From Mesorhizobium sp. NFR06 (GTDB lineage: Bacteria; Pseudomonadota; Alphaproteobacteria; Rhizobiales; Rhizobiaceae), in assembly GCF_900115245.1 (NCBI RefSeq), contig NZ_FOVT01000007.1:62001-126000 (forward strand): a stretch of 64,000 nt of DNA. Direction: 5' to 3'. A model generated the notes under the pieces. That model saw nothing but the letters and a program-made list of their open reading frames with translations, ran no database searches and was not told where the DNA came from. A program made the position numbers and the translations under genes. Below are positions 37,284 to 46,557 of the stretch, piece after piece; within the stretch, counting starts at the first letter, position 1, and every line of letters begins with the position of its first letter.

Positions 37284-39119
37284 ATGGCAGCTGAAGCGTC
37301 GAGCAGCGATCTGGTTCAGGTGGTGGCGCTGCTCGCCGCGGGCGTCGTCGCCGTTCCGATCTTCAAGCGCATGGGGCTCGGCTCGATCCTCGGCTACCTC
37401 GCCGCCGGCGTGGTCATCGGCCCGTTCGGCCTGCGCATCTTTTCCGAATCGGAATCCATCCTCCACGTCGCCGAACTCGGCGTCGTCATGTTCCTGTTCA
37501 TCATCGGCCTGGAAATGCAGCCGTCGCGGCTCTGGGGGCTGCGTCGCGAAATTTTCGGCCTGGGCGCCCTCCAGGCCGGCGTCTGTGCCGTGCTTTTGAC
37601 CCTGGTCGGACTGGCCGGAGGCTTTCCTATCGCGCAATCCTTCGTTGCCGGCGCCGGCTTCGTGCTGACTTCGACGGCGATCGTCATGCAGTTGCTGGAA
37701 GAGCGCGGCGAGATCGCCACGCCAAAAGGCCAGCGCATCGTCTCCATCTTGCTGCTCGAAGACCTGATGATCGTGCCGCTGCTGGCGCTGGTCGCGTTTC
37801 TCGCGCCCGGCGGCGCCGAGACTAGCCTCTCGGAACGGCTGAGCGAAGTCGGTATCGGCATTGCCGCGATCGTCGGGCTGGTCGTGGCCGGCCGCTACCT
37901 GCTCAATCCGCTCTTCCGCATCCTGGCGGACGCCCGCGCCCGCGAAGTCATGACCGCCGCGGCGCTGCTGGTGGTGCTGGGATCGGCCCTGGCCATGCAG
38001 CTCTCCGGCCTGTCGATGGCGATGGGTGCCTTCCTCGCCGGCGTGCTTCTGTCGGAATCGACCTTCCGCCATCAGCTCGAAGCCGATATCGAGCCGTTCC
38101 GCGGCATCCTGCTCGGCCTGTTCTTCCTCGCCGTCGGCATGTCGCTCGACCTTGGCGTCGTTGCCCAGAACTGGCGGCTGGTCGCCATCTATGTCGTCGC
38201 CTACATGGCGATGAAGGCGCTCGGCATCTACATCGTCGCGCGTATTCTCAAGAGCGGTCACCGCGAGGCGCTCGAACGCGCCGTCTTCATGGCGCAGGGC
38301 GGCGAGTTCGCCTTCGTGCTCTATTCCTCCGCCGCCGCGGTCGGCATCATTGATGGCCAGGCCAACGCAACGCTGACCGCCATCATCATCATCTCCATGG
38401 TGCTGACGCCCTTGGCGATCGTGGCGCTGCGTTACCTGACCCCGCGCGACGAGCAGTCCCTCGACGGCGTCGACATCGCCGACGGCCTCACCGGCAATGT
38501 GTTGATCATCGGCTTCGGCCGCTTCGGCCAGATCGCCAGCCAGCCGCTTTTGCTGCGCGGCATGGACGTCTCGATCATCGACAACGAGGTGGAGATGATC
38601 CAGGCGGCGGCCGATTTCGGCTTCAAGGTCTATTACGGCGACGGCACCCGGCTGGACATCCTGCATGCGGCCGGCGCCGGGCGGGCCCGAGCGGTGCTGA
38701 TCTGCGTCGACAAGCCCGACGCCGCCGTGCGCATCGCGCAGTTGCTCAAGGCCGAATTCCCGCTGGTCACCATCCTGGCGCGCGCCTTCGACCGCGGCAC
38801 GGCGCTGCGGCTTGTGCGCGCCGGCGTCGACTATCAGCTGCGCGAAACCTTCGAATCGGCGCTGGTCTTCGGCGGCTCCGCGCTGGAGGCGCTTGGCGTC
38901 GATCCGGAAGAAGTGGCCGAGGTCATCGAAGACGTCCGCCGTCGCGACGAAGCGCGCTTTGAGACGCAATTGGCCGAGGGCGTGCGCGCCGGCCAGCGTT
39001 TCCTCAAGGGCAATATCGGCACGCCGATCCCGACGCCGCTGACCCAGCCGCGTCGCGCCGGCCGGGCGTTGAACGAGGAGACCGCCGTCGTGCTGAACAG
39101 CGCAGAGACCAAGAACTGA
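37284..39119 (+). CDS. Kef-type monovalent cation:proton antiporter (KefB/KefC-like)
   Basis: This 611-residue CPA2-family antiporter has an N-terminal membrane domain of about twelve helices (LGYLAAGVVIGPFGL, FIIGLEMQPSRLW, LLLEDLMIVPLLAL with the ion-binding Asp). A TrkA-N regulatory domain follows (NVLIIGFGRFGQIASQPLLLRGMDV, about residue 410 on) and a short soluble tail. It exports potassium or sodium in exchange for protons. The start follows AGAGG and has ten bases between its stop and the DUF924 gene. Confidence 0.92.
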   Translation: MAAEASSSDLVQVVALLAAGVVAVPIFKRMGLGSILGYLAAGVVIGPFGLRIFSESESILHVAELGVVMFLFIIGLEMQPSRLWGLRREIFGLGALQAGVCAVLLTLVGLAGGFPIAQSFVAGAGFVLTSTAIVMQLLEERGEIATPKGQRIVSILLLEDLMIVPLLALVAFLAPGGAETSLSERLSEVGIGIAAIVGLVVAGRYLLNPLFRILADARAREVMTAAALLVVLGSALAMQLSGLSMAMGAFLAGVLLSESTFRHQLEADIEPFRGILLGLFFLAVGMSLDLGVVAQNWRLVAIYVVAYMAMKALGIYIVARILKSGHREALERAVFMAQGGEFAFVLYSSAAAVGIIDGQANATLTAIIIISMVLTPLAIVALRYLTPRDEQSLDGVDIADGLTGNVLIIGFGRFGQIASQPLLLRGMDVSIIDNEVEMIQAAADFGFKVYYGDGTRLDILHAAGAGRARAVLICVDKPDAAVRIAQLLKAEFPLVTILARAFDRGTALRLVRAGVDYQLRETFESALVFGGSALEALGVDPEEVAEVIEDVRRRDEARFETQLAEGVRAGQRFLKGNIGTPIPTPLTQPRRAGRALNEETAVVLNSAETKN

Positions 39120-39129
39120 GGGGCAACGC

Positions 39130-39678
39130 ATGGCAGAACTCGATGGGCGAGCGCTTTCCGTCACCAAATTCTGGCGCGATGCCGGCGAGGATGCATGGTT
39201 CGAGAAGAACGACGCCTTCGATGCGGATTTCCGCAGCCGCTTTCTCGAGCTGCATTATGCAGCCGCGCGGCGCGAATGCGACGAGTGGAACGCGCATCCC
39301 GAAGGATCGCTGGCGCTGATGATCCTGCTCGATCAGTTCCCGCGCAACTGCTTCCGCGGCACCGGCCACATGTACGCGACCGATCCTCTGGCCCGGTATT
39401 TCGCCGACAAGGCAATCGCGGCTGGGCATGACCTGGTGCTCGACGAGAGCCTGCGCGTTTTCCTCTATTTGCCCTTCGAGCATTCGGAGTTGATTGCGGA
39501 CCAGCAGCGGTCCGTGGAGCTCACCGCCGCGCGAGCGCCGGACTATCTCAAATACGCCAAAGAGCATTTGGCGATCATCGAGCGCTTCGGACGCTTCCCC
39601 CATCGTAACCGGATGCTTGGCCGCGCGACCACCGCCGAAGAGCAGGCCTTCCTGGACGGCGGTGGTTTCTCCGGCTGA
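39130..39678 (+). CDS. DUF924 family protein
   Basis: This 182-residue protein has the DUF924 motifs VTKFWRDAGEDAWFEKN, ALMILLDQFPRNCFRGTGHMYATD and RVFLYLPFEHSE. Related sequences adopt a TPR-like helical fold; no activity is known. The ATG follows GAGGGG at a good distance. It is ten bases after the antiporter gene, so the two are probably cotranscribed. Confidence 0.9.
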   Translation: MAELDGRALSVTKFWRDAGEDAWFEKNDAFDADFRSRFLELHYAAARRECDEWNAHPEGSLALMILLDQFPRNCFRGTGHMYATDPLARYFADKAIAAGHDLVLDESLRVFLYLPFEHSELIADQQRSVELTAARAPDYLKYAKEHLAIIERFGRFPHRNRMLGRATTAEEQAFLDGGGFSG

Positions 39679-39708
39679 TCCGGCCAACCATAGATTGGGA
39701 ACCGTGTT

Positions 39709-40011
39709 GTGAAAAGCTTCGAAGCGCGAATGATTGGCAAGTCAATCCGCTCTGTCGAAAGGAACGAACCGGGGTTTGGAATCAGCGTTCTTTTCACCGA
39801 CGGGACAGGGCTCGTTGTTCATACGGAGGTGTCGCTGCGCATGAGCGATACAGCGGCAGGAATCGAGCGCGTTACATCAACCAAACAAGAGGTCATCTTG
39901 CATTTGGGCGAGCATGGTTTCCTGGCGATATCGACTGACCGCCAAAAGTACGATGCCGTCGAATTGTTCGTCTACCAAGACGCCGACGGCACTTTCGTTG
40001 TCGAGAATTAG
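39709..40011 (+). CDS. hypothetical protein (100 aa)
   Basis: I do not recognise this 100-residue protein. It looks soluble and beta-rich (FGISVLFTDGTGLVVHTEV, QEVILHLGEHGFLAISTD, ELFVYQDADGTFVVEN). The best start is GTG, giving MKSFEARMIGKSIRS; an internal ATG seven codons on is possible. Base composition is a little less GC-rich than neighbouring genes. It ends six bases before the convergent folK. Confidence 0.6.
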   Translation: MKSFEARMIGKSIRSVERNEPGFGISVLFTDGTGLVVHTEVSLRMSDTAAGIERVTSTKQEVILHLGEHGFLAISTDRQKYDAVELFVYQDADGTFVVEN

Positions 40012-40017
40012 GCGACG

Positions 40018-40530
40018 TTAAGCCAACCACCACTCCCGGCCCGAAGGCAGCCGCTCGATCCCGGACGTGTCGACAGCGCCGAGCCGCTCCGACACGCTCC
40101 TGCCGCCGACCGAAAGCCCTGGCGCGATCTCGGCCAGGGGCGCCAGCACGAAGGCTCGTTCCAGCATGCGCGGATGCGGCACTTCGAGCCCGGTCTCATG
40201 GATCACCCGGTCGCCGAACACCAGAATGTCTATATCGATCAGGCGCGGGCCCCAGCGCTCCTCGCGCACGCGCTTCAACCGCCGCTCGACGTCGAGGCAA
40301 AGGTCGAGCAGCGCACGCGGCGAGCGCGACGTCTCGATCGCGGCGGCGGCATTGAGGAAATCGGGTTGGTCAAGCTTGCCCCAGGGCGGCGTGCGGTAGA
40401 GCGACGAGACGGCGGTGACGCGCGTTGCGTCGTCGCCATCCAGTATGCGCAATGCCGCGCCCATCGACTTTGCCGGGTCGCCGAGATTGCCGCCGAGACT
40501 GAGATAGACAGCGCTATTCTGGCCAGACAA
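40018..40530 (-). CDS. folK: 2-amino-4-hydroxy-6-hydroxymethyldihydropteridine pyrophosphokinase
   Basis: This 170-residue HPPK transfers pyrophosphate from ATP to 6-hydroxymethyl-dihydropterin in folate synthesis. Family motifs are AVYLSLGGNLGDPAKSM, SSLYRTPPWGKLDQPDFLNA, RWGPRLIDIDIL and EVPHPRMLERAFVLAPLAEIAP. The start appears to be TTG (MSGQNSAVYLSLGGN) with GAGGTGA upstream. It overlaps the end of folB by 17 bases. Confidence 0.94.
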   Translation of the reverse strand: MSGQNSAVYLSLGGNLGDPAKSMGAALRILDGDDATRVTAVSSLYRTPPWGKLDQPDFLNAAAAIETSRSPRALLDLCLDVERRLKRVREERWGPRLIDIDILVFGDRVIHETGLEVPHPRMLERAFVLAPLAEIAPGLSVGGRSVSERLGAVDTSGIERLPSGREWWLA

Positions 40531-40873
40531 CGGTCACCTCGACATGATCGAGCACGCCGGGCACCGGGGCGTTCGGTTTGCGCACCGTGATCTCGGCCTT
40601 CCTGATTTGCGAAAATCGTTCGGTCAGCGCCTTCGCCACCTCCAGCGCCAGCGCCTCGATCAGGAAGCGGCGATGTCCAGTCACGATCTTCTCGATAACC
40701 GCGAAGGCGAGGCCGTAATTGACGGTGTCCTCGATGGAATCCTCCGCCAGCGGCCGGCTGGGCTCGACGGTCAACTCGGCATCCACATAGAAACGCTGGC
40801 CAAGCGTCTCCTCCTCGTCCAGCACGCCGTGGCGGGCGAAAAAGGCACAGTTCTTCATGCGAATGACGTACAT
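40514..40873 (-). CDS. folB: dihydroneopterin aldolase
   Basis: This 119-residue enzyme cleaves dihydroneopterin to 6-hydroxymethyl-dihydropterin and glycolaldehyde. Typical segments are IRMKNCAFFARHGVLDEEETLGQ, DTVNYGLAFAVIEKIV and LIEALALEVAKALT. It lies two bases after folP and overlaps folK, forming a compact folP-folB-folK operon in pathway order of neighbouring steps. Confidence 0.94.
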   Translation of the reverse strand: MYVIRMKNCAFFARHGVLDEEETLGQRFYVDAELTVEPSRPLAEDSIEDTVNYGLAFAVIEKIVTGHRRFLIEALALEVAKALTERFSQIRKAEITVRKPNAPVPGVLDHVEVTVVWPE

Positions 40874-40875
40874 GA

Positions 40876-41730
40876 TCAGTGTCCGGGAGGAAGCTCGGTT
40901 TCGCGCGCAAGCATAGCATCGGTCACCGCCAGCGCATCCACGTTGATTGCGACATCGTGGACGCGAAAAAGATCGGCCCCCTTGAGCCGCAGGATGACGC
41001 TGGTGGCCGCTGTGCCGACCCCGCGCTCAGCAGGTTCGCGTCCCGTGACGCCGCCGATGAAACGCTTTCGCGACGTCCCCGCCATCAGCGGAAAGCCAAG
41101 CGCCTGAAGCTCGGAGAACCGGGCCATCAGATCGAGATTTTCCTCTGCCGTTTCCTTGGCGAAGCCGAAACCCGGGTCGAGCACGATCTGGCCGGCCGCA
41201 ACGCCGCTGGCGCGCGCGATCTCGAGCGATTTGCGCAGGAACAGGAACTGGTCCTCGATCACATCTGGCAGTTTCTGCCGTTCGCGCCCGGTATGCATGA
41301 TGATGAGTCCGGCGCCGGTCTCGGCTGCGACGCGCGCGATGCCGGGCTCGCGCTGCAAGCCCCAGACATCGTTGACGATATGCGCGCCGGCAGCGACGGC
41401 GCGCCACGCGGTATCCTCGCGATAGGTGTCGACCGAAATCAGCGCCTCGCCGGAAGCGGCGAGCGCCGCAATGACCGGCAGCACGCGCGCCTGTTCTTCT
41501 TCGGCGGTGATCGGGGCAAAACCAGGCCGCGTCGATTCCCCACCGACATCGATGACGGCGGCGCCCTCTTCCACCATGCGGCGCGCTTGTTCGACCGCCT
41601 TGTCAGGCTCGATGAAGAGGCCGCCGTCCGAGAAACTGTCGGGCGTCACGTTGAGGATGCCGACGACGACCGCTTTCTGACCGAGGTCGAGAGAGCGCCC
41701 ATGCGCCAGCTGCCATCGCCTTGTCGTCAT
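40876..41730 (-). CDS. folP: dihydropteroate synthase
   Basis: This 284-residue TIM-barrel enzyme joins p-aminobenzoate to the pterin pyrophosphate and is the sulfonamide target. Signatures are VVGILNVTPDSFSDGG, IDVGGESTRPG, ISVDTYR, IVNDVWGL, LDPGFGFAK and MAGTSRKRFIGG. It is the first gene of the folate operon. A divergent DUF922 gene begins 84 bases upstream. Confidence 0.96.
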   Translation of the reverse strand: MTTRRWQLAHGRSLDLGQKAVVVGILNVTPDSFSDGGLFIEPDKAVEQARRMVEEGAAVIDVGGESTRPGFAPITAEEEQARVLPVIAALAASGEALISVDTYREDTAWRAVAAGAHIVNDVWGLQREPGIARVAAETGAGLIIMHTGRERQKLPDVIEDQFLFLRKSLEIARASGVAAGQIVLDPGFGFAKETAEENLDLMARFSELQALGFPLMAGTSRKRFIGGVTGREPAERGVGTAATSVILRLKGADLFRVHDVAINVDALAVTDAMLARETELPPGH

Positions 41731-41814
41731 TGTCCATCAACCATGTGTGATCCGGGCGAAATCAATTCCGTTGCGCCGGCAACGGCCCTAAAGCAAGGTG
41801 CGTGAAGAGGCAAC

Positions 41815-42435
41815 ATGATGAAGCAAACCCTGCTCTGCGCCCTGATGCTCACGTTCGCCACCCTGCCGGCGGGCGCGGCAAATCTGGTGAAGACCTACAG
41901 CTATTTCAGCGTCGGCGGTCGCACGCTCGGCGATATTCAAAACCAGCTGTCGAAAAACGGCCCGGAGGTGAAGAGCACCGGCTCCCGCCACCCAGGCGCC
42001 ACGAAGATGGCCTTTACCACCCGCATCAGCTACGCGCAGAGCGCCGGGTCCTGCCGCATTGCCGACGCGGCCGTCACCGTCAAGGTCAAGGTGATCCTCC
42101 CCGAGTGGCGGCGCCCGCGCAAGTCCGATGCCGATGTCAGGCTTTTCTGGGACACGCTCTCGGCCGACATCAAGCGGCACGAGGAACGCCATGTCGAGAT
42201 CGCCAAGAACCATGCCCGATTGCTCGAGGATGCCCTGAAGGCGGCCCCGCCGCAAAAGACGTGCGAGCAGGCAAAGGCCAAGGCCGCCGCGATCCAGGCC
42301 GCTGAGCTCGCCATGCACGATCAGGACCAGGTGCGCTTCGACCGCGTCGAGGGCGTCAATTTCGAAAGCCGTATCCTTCGGCTGATGCGATACCGGATGC
42401 AGCGCGTCCAAGCCGGCCAGCTGCCGCCGCCCTGA
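41815..42435 (+). CDS. DUF922 family putative zinc protease, secreted
   Basis: This 206-residue protein has a signal peptide (about residues 1-22, LCALMLTFATLPAGAA). The DUF922 core has an HEERH motif (HExxH) at residues 122-126, suggesting a zinc metallopeptidase. The sequence DTLSADIKRHEERHVEIAKNHARLLE is a long helix carrying the ligands. The C-terminal part is helical and Ala/Gln-rich. The substrate is unknown. The ATG follows GAAGAGG. Confidence 0.82.
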   Translation: MMKQTLLCALMLTFATLPAGAANLVKTYSYFSVGGRTLGDIQNQLSKNGPEVKSTGSRHPGATKMAFTTRISYAQSAGSCRIADAAVTVKVKVILPEWRRPRKSDADVRLFWDTLSADIKRHEERHVEIAKNHARLLEDALKAAPPQKTCEQAKAKAAAIQAAELAMHDQDQVRFDRVEGVNFESRILRLMRYRMQRVQAGQLPPP

Positions 42436-42519
42436 CCTGCGGCTGGCCGCGCCGAAGGCCAATTTCGCCCAAGCATGGTGCCAGACCGGAAAAACTTTCG
42501 AGCAGCGGTCGAAATCCGC

Positions 42520-42539
42520 CTATATCGAACGACATATAG
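42520..42539. promoter_or_regulatory. 20-bp dyad upstream of the EmrB-type pump
   Basis: CTATAT-N8-ATATAG is a perfect 6-bp inverted repeat in an otherwise GC-rich gap, 119 bases upstream of the pump start. It looks like an operator for a TetR/MarR-type repressor or a core promoter region. No regulator gene is adjacent. The rest of the gap 42436-42657 shows no gene. Confidence 0.4.
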
Positions 42540-42657
42540 CGGGTTCGAAACACCCCGAGCCCCGAATCGCGAAAGTGATGACAGGCGCCCGGACGCGCTA
42601 CGGGCCGGCTGGAGTGTGTTTTGGCGCACTGAGCATCAGCCTTTGAAAGAATGACGC

Positions 42658-44142
42658 ATGGACCAGACCGTCGAGAAACAGGCGATGGCGCCGAAAGCCG
42701 CGCCGCCGATGAGCGAGAGCGAGAAGAATGCCATCATCGGCGGCGTGCTGTTGTCGATGCTGCTGGCGGCCCTTGATCAAACCATCGTCGCCCCCGCCCT
42801 GCCGACGATCGCGCGCGCCCTCGGCCATGCCGAGTATCTGCCTTGGATCGTCACCGGCTATCTTTTGACCGCGACCGCGATGGCGCCGCTCTACGGCAAG
42901 ATTTCCGACGTCTATGGACGCCGTCCCGTCATTTACGGCGCCATCCTCGTCTTTCTGCTCGGGTCGCTGGTCAGCGCGCTCGCTCCCAACATGCTGGTGC
43001 TGGTCATCGGTCGCGCCATCCAGGGCGCCGGCGGCGGCGGTCTCTTCGCGCTGGCCCAGACCGTCATCGGCGATCTTGTGCCGCCGCGCGAGCGCGCCCG
43101 CTACGCGGCCTGGATTTCCGGCACCTGGGCGGTCGCCAGCGTCGCCGGCCCGCTGCTTGGCGGCGTCTTTGCCGAACACCTACACTGGTCGCTGATCTTC
43201 TGGATCAACCTGCCGATCGGCTTCCTGGCCATGGCCATCATCAACAACCCGCTGAGGAAGCTGCCGATCGCGGCCAAGCACCACCGCATCGACGGGTTGG
43301 GTGCCGTGCTCCTGGTCGTGGCCACCACGCTGCTGCTTCTGGCGCTCAGCTGGGGCGGCAGCACCTATCCCTGGTTCTCCCGTGAAATCCTTGGGCTGGT
43401 CGCCTGTTCGGCCGTGTTCTGGGCCTTGTTCGCGCTGAGGCTGCTGAAGGCGGCCGAGCCTTTGATCTCGCTCGAGGTGCTGAGCAACCCGATCGTTCTC
43501 GCCGGCACGCTGTCGATGTTCCTGCTGCAGGCGGCGAATATCGGCGCCTCGGTCTATCTGCCGATCTACCTGCAATCGATCGTCGGGCTTTCGGTCAGCG
43601 AATCCGGCACGGCTATGCTGGGCCTCCTGCTCGGCACGGTTGCCGGCGCCACCTTCAGCGGGCGCATGATTCCGCGCTTCGTCCATTACAAGCGCATCGC
43701 CATGATCGGCGTCGGTCTGGCAATCGTCTGCCTAGCCGTGCTCAGCGCCATTGCCGGAAACGCTTCGCTGCTCGAAGTCGAAATCCTGACGACGCTGATC
43801 GGCCTGGGCAGCGGCACGACTTTTCCGGTCAGCACCGTCTCGGTCCAGAACGCGGTCGACCGCGCGCATCTCGGCGTGGCGACCGGCGTTCTGACCTTCC
43901 TGCGCACGCTGGGCGGCGCGCTGGGTGTGGCCATGCTTGGCGCCGTCGCGCTTGGCTTTGGCCTGCCCATCGCCACCGAAGGCTCGCAGACACATGTCCA
44001 GCTGACATCGGCAATGCCGTTCGTGATGATCTTCATCACCGCAGGCATCACGCTTGTCCTGGCGCTGGCTACGCTGGCATTGATGCCGGAAAAGCCGTTG
44101 CGCGGCCGTGATGAGCACGCCGCACCGGTGCTGGCGGAATGA
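42658..44142 (+). CDS. MFS multidrug transporter (DHA2/EmrB type)
   Basis: This 494-residue protein with fourteen predicted helices matches the DHA2 family. Typical motifs are ALDQTIVAPALPTIARAL in helix 1, YLLTATAMAPLYGKISDVYGRR as loop motif A, and GRAIQGAGGGGLFALAQTVIGD with motif C-like AGPLLGGVFAEHLHW. It should export hydrophobic drugs or metabolites in exchange for protons. No membrane-fusion partner gene is adjacent, so it may act alone in the inner membrane. Confidence 0.93.
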   Translation: MDQTVEKQAMAPKAAPPMSESEKNAIIGGVLLSMLLAALDQTIVAPALPTIARALGHAEYLPWIVTGYLLTATAMAPLYGKISDVYGRRPVIYGAILVFLLGSLVSALAPNMLVLVIGRAIQGAGGGGLFALAQTVIGDLVPPRERARYAAWISGTWAVASVAGPLLGGVFAEHLHWSLIFWINLPIGFLAMAIINNPLRKLPIAAKHHRIDGLGAVLLVVATTLLLLALSWGGSTYPWFSREILGLVACSAVFWALFALRLLKAAEPLISLEVLSNPIVLAGTLSMFLLQAANIGASVYLPIYLQSIVGLSVSESGTAMLGLLLGTVAGATFSGRMIPRFVHYKRIAMIGVGLAIVCLAVLSAIAGNASLLEVEILTTLIGLGSGTTFPVSTVSVQNAVDRAHLGVATGVLTFLRTLGGALGVAMLGAVALGFGLPIATEGSQTHVQLTSAMPFVMIFITAGITLVLALATLALMPEKPLRGRDEHAAPVLAE

Positions 44143-44149
44143 CGCCGTC

Positions 44150-44210
44150 AAGCGCGTCGCGTCGAACCGGATCAGGCGACGCGTTTCAAGTCTTTGTTTT
44201 AATGCATCTT
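44150..44210. repeat. short palindromic intergenic repeat
   Basis: AAGCGCGTCGC at 44150-44160 pairs with GCGACGCGTTT at 44176-44186 (one mismatch, 15-nt loop), followed by TCAAGTCTTTGTTTTAATGCAT. Very similar sequences recur between genes in rhizobial genomes. It lies between two convergent genes and may help end transcription. Confidence 0.55.
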
Positions 44211-44229
44211 TCTGCCAAGCCGGCGTGTA

Positions 44230-45384
<1,155 letters not shown>

Positions 45385-45479
45385 TTAGGCCCGGCGACTT
45401 CGCCGTGGCGCTTCCGTCCGGAATAGCGACAAACCCGCGAGGTATAGCGGTTGGCCGTTTGCGAAAAACGACAGGCGTT

Positions 45480-45800
45480 CTAGCCTTGGCGTTCGGGGAC
45501 GCGGACGATCAGGCCGTCGAGTGCGTCGCGCACCTTGATCTGGCAGGAGAGGCGCGAATTCGGCCGGACCTCGTAGGCGAAGTCCAGCATGTCCTCTTCC
45601 ATCGCCTCCGGCTCGCCGACTTCGGCCGTCCAGGCCTCGTCGACATAGACATGGCAGGTCGCGCAGGCGCAGGCGCCGCCGCATTCGGCTTCGATGCCGG
45701 GCACCGCATTGCGGATCGCGTTTTCCATGACCGTCGAGCCGTTCTCGGCGTCCACGTCAAATCGGGTCCCGTCATGGGCGATGTAAGTCAGCTTGGTCAT
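45480..45800 (-). CDS. 2Fe-2S ferredoxin (adrenodoxin type)
   Basis: This 106-residue electron carrier has four cluster cysteines: Cys40, Cys46, Cys49 ([16 protein letters not shown]) and Cys86 ([10 protein letters not shown]). The spacing and RLSCQ segment are those of vertebrate-type/isc ferredoxins. It probably exchanges electrons with the reductase encoded next. Possible uses are iron-sulphur assembly or a cytochrome P450. Between the two genes (45262-45479) I see no gene. Confidence 0.93.
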   Translation of the reverse strand: MTKLTYIAHDGTRFDVDAENGSTVMENAIRNAVPGIEAECGGACACATCHVYVDEAWTAEVGEPEAMEEDMLDFAYEVRPNSRLSCQIKVRDALDGLIVRVPERQG

Positions 45801-45898
45801 TAAGTCACCTGAGGAGTCGCAGCGGAGATAATCACTTCACCGGACAAGTCAACTGCGGCGCGAAAGCGCCACGAAATGACGTTTTTCAGAAGGTAACG

Positions 45899-46267
45899 CT
45901 AACGGCTGATGCCGGCGATGAAGTCGCGCACTTCCTCGATCAGCGTACCGAGCTTCTTGAGAGCCCGCATGTCTTCCGGCTGCTGCTCGATGAACCCGGC
46001 GCAATCGGCGACAGCGAAGGCGCCGATGCCTCGCGCCGACCCCTTGAGACCATGGGCCAGAAGAACTCGTTGCCCGGTGTCGGCGTCGACGATCTGGTCG
46101 CGAACGGACAGCGACTGGTTGACGAAAAGGGCCAGCACTTCCCGTTCGAGTTCGCGGTCGCCCATTGTCTGGCGCGCCAGATGGGCGAGATCCACGGGGC
46201 GGGCCCCGGCCGTTCCGGAGGCGTCGCCCCCCGGCATCGAAAACGCAATGCCACTTTCGCCACGCAT
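45899..46267 (-). CDS. Hpt domain phosphotransfer protein
   Basis: This 122-residue protein has a single Hpt domain. ARPVDLAHLARQTMGDRELEREVLALFV begins the four-helix bundle, and LLAHGLKGSARGIGAFAVA carries the phosphorylatable His. It relays phosphate between a hybrid kinase and a response regulator. No kinase is adjacent, though cckA is in the same window. The start may be this ATG or a GTG two codons upstream, which has a GGAG site. Confidence 0.85.
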   Translation of the reverse strand: MRGESGIAFSMPGGDASGTAGARPVDLAHLARQTMGDRELEREVLALFVNQSLSVRDQIVDADTGQRVLLAHGLKGSARGIGAFAVADCAGFIEQQPEDMRALKKLGTLIEEVRDFIAGISR

Positions 46268-46388
46268 ACGCACTGCAACTCCATCAAGCGGGCAGACGAG
46301 CCCATGAAAATAGGCGATTCCAGTCGCCAACGGGTTAACGGTTGCAGGGGAAAAATGTTGTCACGGAGGCGTCCGGATCACGCTTGCG

Positions 46389-46404
46389 TTAACCTTATAT
46401 TTAA
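46389..46404 (+). promoter_or_regulatory. CtrA-like site (TTAA-N8-TTAA), non-consensus
   Basis: TTAA-CCTTATAT-TTAA lies in the AT-rich patch about 155 bp upstream of the giant coiled-coil gene. The CtrA consensus is TTAA-N7-TTAA; here the spacing is eight. Other half-sites such as GGTTAACGG are nearby. Binding is speculative. Confidence 0.25.
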
Positions 46405-46557
46405 AGTTTTACGTATCGCCCGGAATGCATGTTTTCTTTACCCCAGTGTGTCATTACGATACGAAGGTCCATTTTTCAGCCTCCTGCGCGGGATCGACAA
46501 GCCAGAATCAGGCCAAAATCATAAGTCCCGCGGCAGCTAGTACAGGGTAGCGAAGGC

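Noticed and set aside
37143..39167. upstream extension of the AraC reading frame over the Kef-type gene
   Set aside because: Only the last 329 codons look like a protein; the rest is antisense to a clear antiporter gene.
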